Shown in pieces: positions 11,276-23,360 of a stretch of DNA of 64,000 bases. Source of the DNA: Tomocerus qinae (taxonomy: Eukaryota > Arthropoda > Collembola > Entomobryomorpha > Tomoceridae). The notes beneath the pieces are model-generated. The model saw only the letters and a list, made by a program, of their open reading frames with translations, had not been told where the DNA came from and did no database searches. Within the stretch, counting starts at the first letter, position 1. Every line of letters starts with the position of its first letter. The stretch is from positions 72,168,001 to 72,232,000 of the forward strand of contig CM034546.1 in NCBI GenBank assembly GCA_020055645.1. The letters run 5' to 3'. The position numbers were made by a program, and so were the translations under genes.

Positions 11276-12898
11276 GACAGATTTTATTTGATATAGGTAA
11301 ATGTTTTTCCCGATGGCTTCCAAAATGCCATTTCCCTGTCTCTACATGTGGGGAATGTCAATGGCAACAAACAACTTTCAGGAAAAAAATCATTTTTGAC
11401 CCTGTCAGTAGTTATATGAAAAAAACCTCTTAAAAAGGAAAGCCAAATAACTTTTGAATCCCTGGACGGATTTTGATGAAACTTGGTATGGAGAACCGCC
11501 ATAAGTATATCTCCAGAGGTATTTTGAAAGAGCAATAACGTTCCAGTTTTTCTATTTCAAAAGACCCGGCAGAGTTTAAAAAAGTAGGTTTTTTCGGGTT
11601 TTTACCAGAAATAAAAAGTTTTTTCGAACAACTGCTCGGTTCAAATTAAAGAGATTATCAAACTGCACTTAGAGGGTATATCAATTATTTCACTGTCAAT
11701 GACCCCCGCCCGGTGTCAAAGGTCAAAACTTGGTATTGTGAAGAATTTCACTGTCTGACGTATCTATCGAAAGCTAACAAGGACCCTGATGTCGTTAAAG
11801 CCATTATTTTGGCTAATAATGACCTCTAAAAGAGTTTACGGGTCATATATTGCAACCATACTTCAACATAGATGTATCAGAACACTCACAAAATTGCGAC
11901 ATAATTCCGAAAAAACATGCACATTACTGCATATTAAAGACTTCTATGTGTCATCTAACATGCTTTTGGATGTCATTCGGACATGAGAAAAGCGCAGGTA
12001 ACTATTACGACTTCACAAACTAGGGTTAATAGTCACCTTTAATTGTACAGTAACTCGTACTCAGAATCCAATTTAATGCATAGGCCCGTGCCCGGCCATG
12101 TGTATACTTAATGCATGGAAGGAAATGATATTATGACTCGTCATTATATGTTGAAATTTCACTTCCCTCCGACCCGGATTGGCATGTTAACGTGACAAAT
12201 GACATTTAACGATATGTTAGATGACACTTTGTTGCGTTTAGTATGCAGAAATAGGTATATTTTTGGGAATTATTTACCGATTTTGTGAGTGTTCTGATAC
12301 ATCTATGTTGAAGTATGGTTGCAATATGTGACCCGTAAACTCTTTTAGAGGTCATTATTAGCCAAAATAATGGCTTTAACGACATCAGGGTCCTTGTTAG
12401 CTTTCGATAGATACGTCAGACAGTGAAATTCTTCACAATACCAAGTTTTGACCTTTGACACCGGGCGGGGGTCATTGACAGTGAAATAATTGATATACCC
12501 TCTAAGTGCAGTTTGATAATCTCTTTAATTTGAACCGAGCAGTTGTTCGAAAAAACTTTTTATTTCTGGTAAAAACCCGAAAAAACCTACTTTTTTAAAC
12601 TCTGCCGGGTCTTTTGAAATAGAAAAACTGGAACGTTATTGCTCTTTCAAAATACCTCTGGAGATATACTTATGGCGGTTCTCCATACCAAGTTTCATCA
12701 AAATCCGTCCAGGGATTCAAAAGTTATTTGGCTTTCCTTTTTAAGAGGTTTTTTTCATATAACTACTGACAGGGTCAAAAATGATTTTTTTCCTGAAAGT
12801 TGTTTGTTGCCATTGACATTCCCCACATGTAGAGACAGGGAAATGGCATTTTGGAAGCCATCGGGAAAAACATTTACCTATATCAAATAAAATCTGTC
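11276..12898. mobile_element. Foldback element FB-A (1.62 kb, long inverted arms)
   Basis: Two arms of about 630 bp (11276-11906 and 12270-12898) are near-perfect inverted repeats ending in GACAGATTTTATTTGATATA. A central non-palindromic core of about 360 bp separates them. The element is flanked by direct AGTA (11272-11275, 12899-12902), and the homologous site behind elongase copy 2 lacks it. Mirror-image 83-codon frames in each arm are a by-product of the symmetry and not a gene. A second full copy lies at 42913-44537, so this is a mobile family. No transposase is encoded, so it is non-autonomous. Confidence 0.88.
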
Positions 12899-12902
12899 AG
12901 TA

Positions 12903-15151
12903 CTAGAAATGCGTGGATTGGTGTAGCATGTAGTTCGAATGAGCACCGTGTCATATGGTATTTAAACAACTTATCCTTAACTTATATATGCAATTTTATC
13001 TTGTAAAAACTTCGGTCTTCGAAATTCATCAAGCAAGCATGTAAGCCGATTTAATGTCGGAAACGAAAAAGTAAACCCCTCTATTAATGTCAGTTTAAGT
13101 ATTGGAAACATTTTTAATGTAACATATAAAATCGGAAAATTTGAACGGAATGGGCTAAAAGGGTAGCTAAAAATGTCATTTAACTCTAAGTTGCAAACTT
13201 TATTCGTATGGATATAAATAAGGATGCTCCAAGCTAAACAGATATATTTTAACTTATTAAGAGCCGAGTTTATTAAGGAACAATTAGACTGAAAATATAA
13301 ATAAAACTTCTTTTATTCTATATATGGACAGTTTCCCTCCCTCCATTGAAGGTTATTAGATAACAACAATTATGTTAATTTATGTTTTTACGATGTCTAG
13401 GTGTTGCTTATAACCATCTCGTTTACATATAGGCGTAGAAATTGTGCGTAAGGAAAAGAAGCAAAAACTAGAAATAAAAGTTTGCCACTATGTAAACACT
13501 ATAAAAAGGTAATGATGCTGAATATATGTGAATTGATAACGAAAATGAATGCGTAGATAGTGTTTATTTATCCAATTGATATAAGTAGGTAGCATTAAGA
13601 AGTTTGAGCGTGGAGAGTACAATTTTTTTTATATCATAATATTATAATTGAAAGAGTCTCGACTCTTTCAATTATTCTACCGACCAGTTAGTCGGTAGCC
13701 TCTGAGAATTCAACCACATACTTACTTAATTCAACCATATTATTATTACCATGTAATGTAGATATCATGCCCTATAATTATCCTTTGATTTGCCTTACCA
13801 GTAAACCTCCTAAGATTTGTTAATATGGGCATAGATAATATCAATATTAGCTTTTGAAGGCTATATGTTTCCTTTTAGTGCATAATGGGAGAAATCTTTC
13901 GGAAATTTCTAAAAGCTAGAATTGACCTTGATCTTCGTTATAACTCGGATTTCCATCATATAGAAAAAAGATAATTAATATCTACAATTGCATAGTAAAA
14001 AATAAAGTAAATTAATATAATTGAATTTCCACATTGTATGATATAATAATATGATTGTAATAATAGTTGGTGTCCATAATTATTGAGCAGTGATGGGAAA
14101 TCCTGGAAAATTGGCAATTGCAGATAGGCGTAAAATTTTCAACATCCACGTGAAATAGTTAAAAGATCATAAGAAATCAAATACATGTTTAATGACTGCA
14201 GCCTTACATTAAGTCATGTTCCTATTTATTTACATTTTAACTAAATAAAATGTTTCCCTAAGTTTGATGGAATAATTGAACATTATATTATTGTGTTAAT
14301 AAAAATTGATTTCCATATAAAAAGACGAAGGAATGACTTTGCAGCAATTTTAAATACATGCGAATAAAATGTACAATGTACAACAAATAATAAGTTGGAT
14401 AGGTTACACTTTTAGTGCGTTGAGGAAATACACTTCTGGCAGTATTAACATTGAAAGTTATCGTGAAAAGTTTTTTGATTAATTATAATTATGTACTTTT
14501 TCATGTTAACATTATTTTATTTTATGAACTGTAAATATATAAGAACGCAATTTATATCAGAGTATTCAAGCGTTGTATGTATAAAATTAATTATGATGAT
14601 GAGAGTGTGTGGACTAATAGAAAAATGTACTTATACCACCGAATATCTCGAGGCAACGTCTATCACGGTCAATATGGGCAATTAATGTTGGTCATCTTTA
14701 ACTAGCAGATCTGCTTTATAGTAATGCCTTATTTCCCTGTCTGTCCGTCAGTCCGATAAATCAAAGACGGTTTGAGATAATCAGGTCAAAGTTTCTGCAT
14801 ACGTTAATTCGCAGCCATAACGGGAAAATAGGAATTTGTATGGCACACACAGGAATTTTTGTATGGCAAGAAATTCATCGAACAGTCGTACATTTGTATG
14901 CTATGTATGTATAACTACTTTCCATGGTGTTGCTGTTGGGAAAAAAGTACATAATGAAATTAAAGAACAATCTCATAGCGATGAGATATTTGTTAAAACA
15001 AACAGTATGCAGTTGCATTCTACCTCGATGTGAGTTAGACTTTCGGTGATTTGATTCAAAGCTTTTCAAAGGGTATCATTAAAACAACTCAGGATATTAT
15101 TATTAGTGGTATTTTTAATTGTTCGGCACAATTTTGCCATAAGTTAGAGTA
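12903..15151. other. Intergenic, elongase 1 to P450 copy A
   Basis: No gene found. About 13540-14400 is homologous to 26640-27470, the same position in unit 2, including a 28-bp palindrome. About 14920-15151 matches 28550-28766 and is the proximal 5' flank of the P450 copies. The rest is AT-rich with nothing recognised. Confidence 0.5.
13646..13673. repeat. 28-bp palindrome (unit 1)
   Basis: Half-site AATTGAAAGAGTC faces its reverse complement, with one mismatch at the centre (CTCGAC). The unit 2 counterpart at 26754-26781 is a perfect palindrome. Confidence 0.7.
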
Positions 15152-15984
15152 ATGGATAAAATCCTTCACAATTTTGAACGATCCGAAGATGCATTTTTGC
15201 AAATTTATACATTTTTATCGATGGTCATGCTTTTAGGACTATTGTTGTACATTTTAATGCGAGTAAGAAACAAGACCCCAGATAATAAAGGATCAAAAGT
15301 GGATCAATTTCCTTTGTTTACATTTATTTTGCATATCGTAAAACACAGTCTTGGATTGGCTAAAGTTCCAATAGCTGACATTTTTATGAGACTCGGAGAT
15401 TTTTTCTACCTAAATTGTTACACCAGAAGAGTGGGTAAGAACAAATTATAAATTATATCATTATTAAATGATTACATAAATAAATCAAAACTAGTCTCGA
15501 TGAACAATGAATTATGGATGCTTAATTTTATTACAAGTGTTCGTTTCTAACAACATTAACATTGAGACAGTTAACCAGATAAGTTCTCCAGAGTGGATTA
15601 ACAGACCTAAATCTTCGCCTCTGGTTCTTAGAAGTGGAGGTTGTCAAAATAGAGGTAAATCAGATATTTTTGGGAATTAGGATTGTATAAATATTGCAAT
15701 TTTATAACGTTTTGATTTGTTAAGTACTGCTTGCGTAGGCATACTGTTTTCAAGTGGAGATGTCTGGGAAAAAACAAAGAGATATACAGTGAAATCACTG
15801 GCACAACGTGGTTTCGGTAAAAAAATTTGGAGTACATTACCTGCGAGCAGATGAAGACTCTTTTGCAAAATGTGGAGGAAACAATCGAAAAAACGAAAAA
15901 CAAAGTCCCTGTACGGGGTTTATTTTCCCAGCATACAATTAACATAATCTGGAGAATAGTAGAAGGAACTGAGTTTACGGCAAA

Positions 15985-16219
15985 CAGGGAACAAAAAAGG
16001 ACCTTTTTTGCCTTTTTTATAAAAAAGGTAGGAGTAAGATTTTAAAAAAGCAGTCCTTTTCTGCCTTTTTACCTTTTTTGATGTAGCAGAGTGCCCCATT
16101 TACTACACTTTACATGTAAATAAGGTAAAAAAGGTAAAAAGTTAAAAAGGACTGCTTTTTTAGAAAAAGTAGTACTTTTTACCTTTTTTGTAAAAAAGGA
16201 GTACCTTTTTAGTTCCCTG
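15985..16219. mobile_element. hAT-type MITE in P450 copy A exon 3
   Basis: The 235-bp insertion has termini CAGGGAAC...GTTCCCTG and an exact 8-bp target duplication ACGGCAAA (15977-15984 and 16220-16227). Copy B shows the uninterrupted site. The interior is itself largely palindromic, rich in AAAAAGG/CCTTTTT runs. The 8-bp duplication and CAGGG ends are typical of the hAT superfamily. No coding capacity. Confidence 0.88.
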
Positions 16220-17685
16220 ACGGCAAATGACCCGAATGTCCACCAAATTATCAGAGCTACAGATGACTTACCGGAAATGAGCTTCTACCAATTTTGGTTA
16301 GCAGATTGGATAAAAATTTTAATTCTGAAAGCGAAAATTCTTATCAGTTTTCACAAATTGATAAAAGCGCAAGCTGTAATGAAGCGATATTTCAGAGTTA
16401 AGTAACCTATTTTTTTAATTTATGCATTTAAAGCTTTGAAGATAAATATAAGATAATAAGGTGTCTGTGTACGAAATGCAAACAAAATTTTAGTTATGAA
16501 AGTTTTTTTAAATAGGAAGAGAAAAGCGGAGGTTAATCTTATTTTGCACTGTTTTTTGCTTTTAGGACGCTGAGCCTTAAACAACAATTACCTGTTATTC
16601 ATCCAGTTTGAATTGAGTTTTTCGTTTACGTCGAAAATGAATCTAAATTGGTCAACTGCTTTGCTATACCATTCATACTGCAAATTGAAAATCAGTATAT
16701 TTGTTATTAAATTTTACATTATATTGTAATCCTTAAAAACGATTATTAAGTTGCGGGCGATACTTCATATAGGAATAACCGATCGGTCTAGATATACATG
16801 TTAACGATAATAAGAGAGTTCAGCTTAATGCCTAGGCATTATATTATGTGTAATTTTGAAACATTCCAGTTTTTCATACTTAAAACATACACCTATTTAG
16901 AAAAAACGATATAATTTGACTATATAAATGGCCTTCTAAATTTTAAATATCAAAAACTAAAATTCTTCAAAACATTTTTCCTATTGCCTGGGCATTAAGT
17001 CTAATGCTGAATTCAGTTATTTCCGTTAACTTACAATTTCTAAATCAAAGTAATTCTGAATAATCCAGTAGCTGGTTAAACTATTTTTAGCCAGCAGGGT
17101 AAAATAAAAGCCTAATTATTTTTAATCTTTATTTATTTAATTTTTATGCAGGATGTTATCAAGAGGCGCCTGTTAACTATTCATGAAAATGAATATTATA
17201 ATGATGATGAAGAAAACTTCACAGACAACTTCATCCGCCAAATTATATCAAAAAACAAGGAAAACAAAGAAATGGAGAACATTCTCACGGCAGAAAATTT
17301 AATGGTGACACTTTATGATTTATTTGACGCTGGTGTAGCCACCACGAGCTTCACCCTTGAATTCGCTCTCATGTATTTGGCAATACATCACGATGTGCAG
17401 AAAAAGATGCAAAAGAAAATTAAGAACACCATTGGCGATGGTGGCCCATCTTATCATTCTAATAAAAACAAGTAAATTATTCTATTCACAAAGATACCTT
17501 TCTAAACTAGCTTAACCCAAAGTGAAAATGTTATTTAGAGATTTTAAGCTCGGATTTATACATCATTCGAGTAGTTTTATGTTTATCCAGATAATAGACC
17601 TTTCAGATTTTGCATTCGTGGATGATTTAATTCAATTTCGTTATAGTTTTGTAAAATTTGTAAAGTCAATATACAATTTCTGAAT

Positions 17686-17831
17686 CTGTTCCTTATTTTT
17701 CCTTCCCTGCCCCTTTTCCTTTCCTCTTCCCTAATGTTTCTTCCCTAGTATACCGTACGGCTTAGCCTACGGCGAAGCCGAAAATATCCCAGTATCTAGA
17801 ATACCAGGATACTGTACAATTTTCACCAGCG
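17686..17831. mobile_element. 146-bp insertion with 7-bp target duplication
   Basis: Present in intron 4 of P450 copy A and absent from the aligned intron of copy B. It is flanked by TCTGAAT (17679-17685, 17832-17838). One end is pyrimidine-rich (TTCCTTCCCTGCCCC). There are no clear terminal inverted repeats. A short retroposed (SINE-like) element is possible, but no RNA polymerase III boxes were identified with confidence. Confidence 0.5.
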
Positions 17832-18154
17832 TCTGAATGTATGATGAGTTTGGAGTTACAATGCTTTACTTGGTTATTGAAAATAGTATTTTAAATTGTT
17901 TAAAACTGTTTCAGTCTTCCCTACATTCAAGCTGTTATACAAGAAGTTCATCGTATGTCCAGCGTTGGTCCAATTATTTTTAGATCTGCCATTTCCGACT
18001 GTTACATCAACGACACATTTATTAAGAAGATAATGCATGTTTCGTTAGTTTTGATAAAAACCTTTAGTTAAAGTTTTCAAATGTTAACTACACAGTTACT
18101 ATCGAATAATGAATATCTTTATACTCACGTTACTACAAAAATCAAAGGTGTGAA

Positions 18155-18816
18155 CAGTGTTTTATTTTAGCCGGCTTTTTTACATTTTAGCCAGCCACCG
18201 GGATAAAATGGTCATAATGGACAAAAATGGACAAAAGTGGCTTTTTTGGCTTAAAATAAAGAATACATAAAACATCGTTACTTTTGAACGTCATTCGATT
18301 CTGTGTGCACCTTAAAATATATTTTCACCAACAATTGATTTTTTATGAATTTATTGATCAGTTAAACATACAAAATAAAATAAGGTTTGAATTCAATTTT
18401 TAATATTACATTGCACCTAGACCCCCAATATGGATCTAGATTGTACAGTTTGAGGTTTTACCAGCAGATTGTTGGTACTTTCTTCTTTAGATGTACTTCT
18501 AATTAAATGCTTGTAATAAATAAATCATTGTTAAAACTGAGTAAACAAGATTTCCACAAACTTTAGATATAACTACAGCACATTGGAATGTTCATTTCTA
18601 GATCGTATCAACCCATATAAGAATTAAATTGACATTTCAGTCTTATATATGTTTACAAAACGTTTATAAACATTTTATTTTAAGTAATTTACGCTCAATT
18701 TTAGTTTTATCCATTTAAAGCCATTTTGTCCACTGGCCAGCAAACATTTTAGCCAGCCACTAGACCATTTTGTCCACTACCATTTTATCCACTAGCCGGT
18801 GGCCAGTCAAACACTG
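18155..18816. mobile_element. hAT-type non-autonomous element in P450 copy A intron 5
   Basis: The 662-bp insertion has termini CAGTGTTT...AAACACTG and an exact 8-bp duplication GGTGTGAA (18147-18154, 18817-18824). Subterminal regions contain inverted copies of a motif with TTTTAGCCAGCCAC and ATTTTGTCCA. No transposase frame. The interior is unlike the 235-bp element, so it is a different hAT family. Confidence 0.88.
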
Positions 18817-19401
18817 GGTGTGAATAGTTTTGTACTTACCTATGGCATAAATGAAATAATTAATATTTAATACTAATTTAACGTTTACCTCCGGATTGTT
18901 TTATGTAGTAAAATTACATATTTTAATTATATTCTAACTATACCTTGCTATATTATAAATTATCATGAATGATGATTTAAATTTCCTACAGAACACAACA
19001 GCAATTGTCAACGTGTATAGTATACACTACGATGAAAATTTTTGGGGGGATCCCTATAATTTTCGACCAGAGAGGTTTCTTGACATTGGAGGATATTTAG
19101 ACTCATCGAAGTTACGTCGAGTTCTTAGTTTTGGAGGAGGTGAATAAAAACAGTTAATAAATTATGATTTACACCAGATAACAAGGTTGGGTAACGAAGA
19201 TGATTATTTATTGCAGGGAAACGTGCTTGCTTGGAAAAAACTGTGCCCAACACAACAATATTTACTTTCTTAATTGGTATACTACAACAGTATATACTAT
19301 ATTTGGCAGATCCTAACGAAGATCTAGGATTGAAACCTAATTCCTCGTTTGTCTCTCGGGCGAAACCATTTCATGTGAAATTTGTACCTCTGCAGCTGTG
19401 A

Positions 19402-20704
19402 AAATTATTTCATTGTAATATGCGGATTAAGTAAAAATTACAATTAAAGATGACTTTACGCATAACTGATCAGAAGCTGTGTAAATATCTTTTAAAATCA
19501 TATTTACAAGTTTTGCATTTTTGCTTATTTGTCGTTTGAATTTTAAATCTGGTATTTGACAGAAATTGTTTGATAGAGGAAAATAAAAAACCCGAGGTGT
19601 TTAAAAAACATTGCTAAGTACTTTTTATGTCTCCTATAGAGAAGTGAAGTAACATCTTTAGTCAAAAAAGTTAATCTTTCTGTACTTCAGGGGCTATGTA
19701 AACATAGACCTCCAAATCCGAAGATGAAATAGCTCCGAAACTACTAAACCGATTTGGATGAAACTTGGACCAGATGACGATCATTACCCGGTGTTACCCG
19801 ATCTCGGTGTTTTTTTGAATTTGTGAAAGATTAGCACTTCTTCCATTTCAAAATTTTCAAGGTTTTTCATACAAGGAAATGTTTTACCAAAATTCTAATG
19901 GATTAAAATTAAGGACCTTTATATTATAAATCATCATGTAAAATGTTCTTTGAAAAAGATATCGCAAAAATAAACATGCCTTCTTTCATGCTAATTTTGG
20001 CCACAATTAATTATGAAATATTTGTAAAATGTGTAATGCATTTAAATAAAAGCAAAAATAAAGCATAATATTAACCATAAGGTATTAATGCAAATTAAAC
20101 TAATACTTTGTCAAAATGGAATAATTTCCATTAATAAGCTACATGGTCGGTGGCGACTTGCACTACAAGAGATATAAAATCGAGTTATCACTTAAAGAAA
20201 ATGCAGAAACACGCTATTATGTTGTGTAGGTAGTAGTAGTGTAGGAACCATATGAAAATGTCAGCGACCAAAGTCAAAATTTGAACAATATATGTAAATC
20301 AAAATTTGAATATGTAAATCAAAGTTTCAATAATATGTAAATCAAACTTTGAATATGTAAATCAAAATCCACGCATGCGTACTAGACAAATCTCCCAGGT
20401 CATCGTATTCATCCCCTTGACACAGCTTTGGAATTCTGCTTAGGACTGTAGAAATCTAATCATTCATCATTTGTCACTCAAAGAAAAAAGACATTTTCTC
20501 CTGCTCGTCTTCTGATACCAATTTCTCAAAAATCTTCAAAATTTCACTACTTTTCTATTTGTGTTAAAAGTGCGTTTCCTCTCTTCATCCTTGAGTATAT
20601 TTGTAAGGTATCTATGTTACTTTATTTACATAATTATTAATTAAATAATCCATAAAATAAAATCTCGATTATTCTGTACTGAATGTTTTTAATTTTTGAT
20701 ATAG
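19402..20704. other. Intergenic and probable 5' UTR of the SIAH-like gene
   Basis: The first 160 bp match the 3' flank of P450 copy B. A relic around 19700-19880 carries a CCGATTTGGATGAAACTTGG stretch resembling the foldback arms. About 20270-20365 holds four short repeats of ATGTAAATCAAANTTTGAAT type. A donor-like AAG|GTATCT near 20609, facing the acceptor at 20703-20704, suggests a non-coding first exon. Confidence 0.35.
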
Positions 20705-20717
20705 GCTACTTCAAAAA

Positions 20718-22628
20718 ATGCGTGTACAGTGTCCCATTGGAGGTTGCGATACCTCTGACGTCTATTTTGACACAAACCAAATCACCTTCCATTTTATGGA
20801 ACACCATGGAACGGTTTCAGTTGAGATGACAACACACAAGATGATTCCATACATCGTTTATGACCCTGAAATAGCCCGAAAAGGTAAAATCATGATGAAA
20901 TCATTATCTATTAAGTACACTAATCAAATAAATAATCTGAAAATAGATCAATTAAATAAGAATGTTTGTAAGATTTAAATACTAATGTATAGTTAACTGT
21001 GTTTTTGTCTTTCTATTTTGTTCTGCAGATTCAAAAGTTGTCAAAGTGCCCTTCTTAATTGAGTACGACAGAGCCCGATTCTTTCTTGTCATCACTTGCG
21101 ATAACGGACATTATTACTTCTGGCTATACCAAATCGAAGATTGGCCTAATAAACGCAGATTTTTTCATACCGATTTAACATTGCTCCCTACATATCCAAC
21201 GGTATGCTCATTTCACGATTTTTTAATGTAATGTAGGATATTTATAAGTTGATACATTTATTCGGCGTTATTAAACATTTGTACATACAACTAATCAAAA
21301 ATAAATTCTGTATTTACAGGCTGTGGAATTGGAATCAAATCCTAAAAACGTCATATTCCCGATTACCACTCCGGTTGACGAAATACTGAGAAAGGAAAGC
21401 AGTTTATTGCACTCCATAAGCGACAGAGACTTGAAGATGAATTACACCGCATGCAACATTTATCAACTCAGGATTTTACTTAAGGTAAACAGTCAAATTC
21501 GTTCCTAACTAACCTCTATTTTTGATCTCTTTTTATAAAAGTCCAACGTGGGATTGAATAGTTCTGTGATGAAGTGTAATATAATATATGTATCGGATGA
21601 ACTTTCTGTAAATCGTGTAGTAGTTTTTCATACGTTTTAGGCACTCTATATTATATAATAGCATTTTGGATGATCGTGTGTCATGATTTATTGTCAATTA
21701 TAAAAAAACTAAGAAATGAATGAGCATTGGAAGTCGATTTCTAGCTGATGCATGAAAAACTCGACACAAATCAACAAATACCGTTTTATAATAATCAATC
21801 ATTTGTTAATAGCTTGCAATTCGAAGCTTATTTATTTGCAATATATTTGTAGTGCGATATAGAATTAAAAATAGAACTAGACACCTAAATAAAAAATAAT
21901 TTATTTGGATGCTATTTCAGGAAATTGGGCACAAATTGGACACTACTGGACTACATTCTACAGTTGTTATCAAACCTAACATTCCAGAAATCCTTACAGG
22001 CGGAAATGCTATTGAAAGGGGCATTGCCAATGTACCAGAAAATTTGAGTTCCGCAGAAAATGTTCAACCAGTGGGACAGGTAAGTTATTAGTAATTATTA
22101 TTATTTTATGCTGTTATTGAAATTCATTCATGAAGTGTAACATCCGTTATATAAATACATAGAAACCAAGAGCATCATCAGAATTTGAAACTATGACTTC
22201 CCAATTCCCAGACTTGACATTGCAGGATCATCAGGGCCGTCATATGTACTCCGAACGACAAGAGAGGCAAATTCTAAAGTCAGTAAAGAAGTACGTATTT
22301 GTGTTTGTAATTTGATTATACTCAGGAGGCAGTACTCTTAATTTTTAATATGGATGATGTTACAGACAGGAATTGATTAAGTGGCTACTGAAAGTCCCTG
22401 ATCCAGTTCCAGGCGTTGACCAAGGATTTCCAGAGGATGAATGTGAGGTAGGTCTTTGTCTATCCAATTTTTCTTTGAAAGAAATACTAGAATGTAGATT
22501 ATGAAATAAAGTGAGCTGATAATAGCAACTTTTGTCTGTAGATTTCGGAAAGTCACCACATCAAATGGGGATTTGACAATGATCCGGATGTATTGGCATT
22601 TATGTGTACTTCAGGGACCCATTCGTAG
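20718..22628 (+). CDS. SIAH/SINA-like protein, RING-less (319 aa)
   Basis: The seven exons are 20718-20883, 21029-21201, 21320-21484, 21921-22079, 22163-22290, 22366-22447 and 22542-22628. All have GT-AG borders, compatible phases and a total of 960 nt. Introns are short except the third. The N-terminus has CPIGGC and HFMEHH, matching the second half of the SIAH-type zinc finger. A beta-rich stretch follows (RARFFLVITCDNGHYYFWLYQI), which recalls the TRAF-like substrate-binding domain of SIAH ubiquitin ligases. No RING domain is visible, either because upstream exons were missed or because the protein is a RING-less derivative. The C-terminal 150 residues are not recognised. An in-frame stretch open upstream of the ATG to the splice acceptor leaves the true start uncertain. 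Family assignment is tentative; the exon model is well supported. Confidence 0.55.
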
Positions 22629-23015
22629 CAATACTTCATGAAGATTAACGGAAGAATATCGCCCTCGGACAACGGCTAGAATAATTAGGGATTTTTGTGA
22701 CTAGAATGTTCTAAAATGTTCCACTTTTGTATATTCCGTTAATTAGGTAACTAATAGTAAGAAATAGTTTGTCTTAGAATTTAATAATAATTAAGTAGCT
22801 AAATGTTTCCTAATGAATTTGTACACATTAGTTATTATATAGTATAGATATATGTTCTGATGACCTTTAGTATTAATCGATCTCTTCAGCAACTTGCCAT
22901 TGATAATTTTTGATAAATTTCAGTATTGTAAGGAATTAATTTTTATAATTAAGTTTGATTGTCATAAATGAATGAATTTTTTCGGTTTGTATTAATATGC
23001 TTCAATTAGTAGATA

Positions 23016-23021
23016 AATAAA
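23016..23021 (+). terminator. Candidate polyadenylation signal, SIAH-like gene
   Basis: AATAAA about 390 nt after the stop at 22628. The intervening sequence is AT-rich and non-coding. Confidence 0.3.
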
Positions 23022-23066
23022 ATATCAAATATCAATTTTATCAACCAAAAATTAACAGTTGCACAT

Positions 23067-23216
23067 CGTCTGCTTAACATTACAAAGTAACATGCCATTT
23101 TATCATGGCTGCTACAATGTAACAAACCTAAATCTTGATACAATGGTTTGTTACATTGTCGCAGTCGCAGTCATGATAAAATAAATGGTTTGTTACTTTG
23201 TAATGTTAAGCAGACG
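23067..23216. mobile_element. Palindromic MITE, CGTCTGC family, copy 1
   Basis: A 150-bp inverted repeat begins CGTCTGCTTAACATTACAAA and ends with its reverse complement. The flanks share ACAT, a possible 4-bp duplication. A longer relative with similar GCTTAATATTACAAGGTAAC ends lies in the P450 copy B intron (30979-31214). Non-coding. Confidence 0.75.
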
Positions 23217-23360
23217 ACATTCTCTTAACATTTCATATATGCAAACAAACTGCAACCATACTGATTGTCCTCACCCAGAAGACTAAACTACAATCATTTA
23301 TTATTGAAAGTGCTAATTATTCCGTTGTAAATCTAAATAACGTTTTTCGGATGTAAATTA

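Larger units (their letters stand above)
15152..19401 (+). pseudogene. Cytochrome P450 pseudogene (copy A, CYP2-clan-like)
   Basis: The seven exons are about 15152-15434, 15538-15654, 15739-16396, 17152-17471, 17915-18029, 18992-19139 and 19217-19401, matching intact copy B. Recognisable parts are the N-terminal membrane anchor, the I-helix, EVHR (ExxR), FRPERF and the haem loop. Lesions: one A is lost from an A8 run near 15818, shifting the frame; a 235-bp hAT-type element sits inside exon 3; the exon 5 donor is ATAATG instead of GTAATG (18030); the I-helix motif is AGVATT instead of AGxDTT; the haem loop reads FGGGKRACLE, with the final Gly now Glu. Introns carry two more insertions. Each of the first three lesions alone would prevent a functional enzyme. 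Confidence 0.9.

Noticed and set aside
11284-11535. 83-codon frame repeated on the opposite strand at 12639-12890
   Set aside because: The two frames are mirror images inside the foldback arms, with no protein features. They exist only because the arms are identical.
20270-20365. Short repeats of ATGTAAATCAAA type, considered as a CRISPR-like array
   Set aside because: Units are contiguous and degenerate without spacers, in a eukaryotic genome. Ordinary local duplication.
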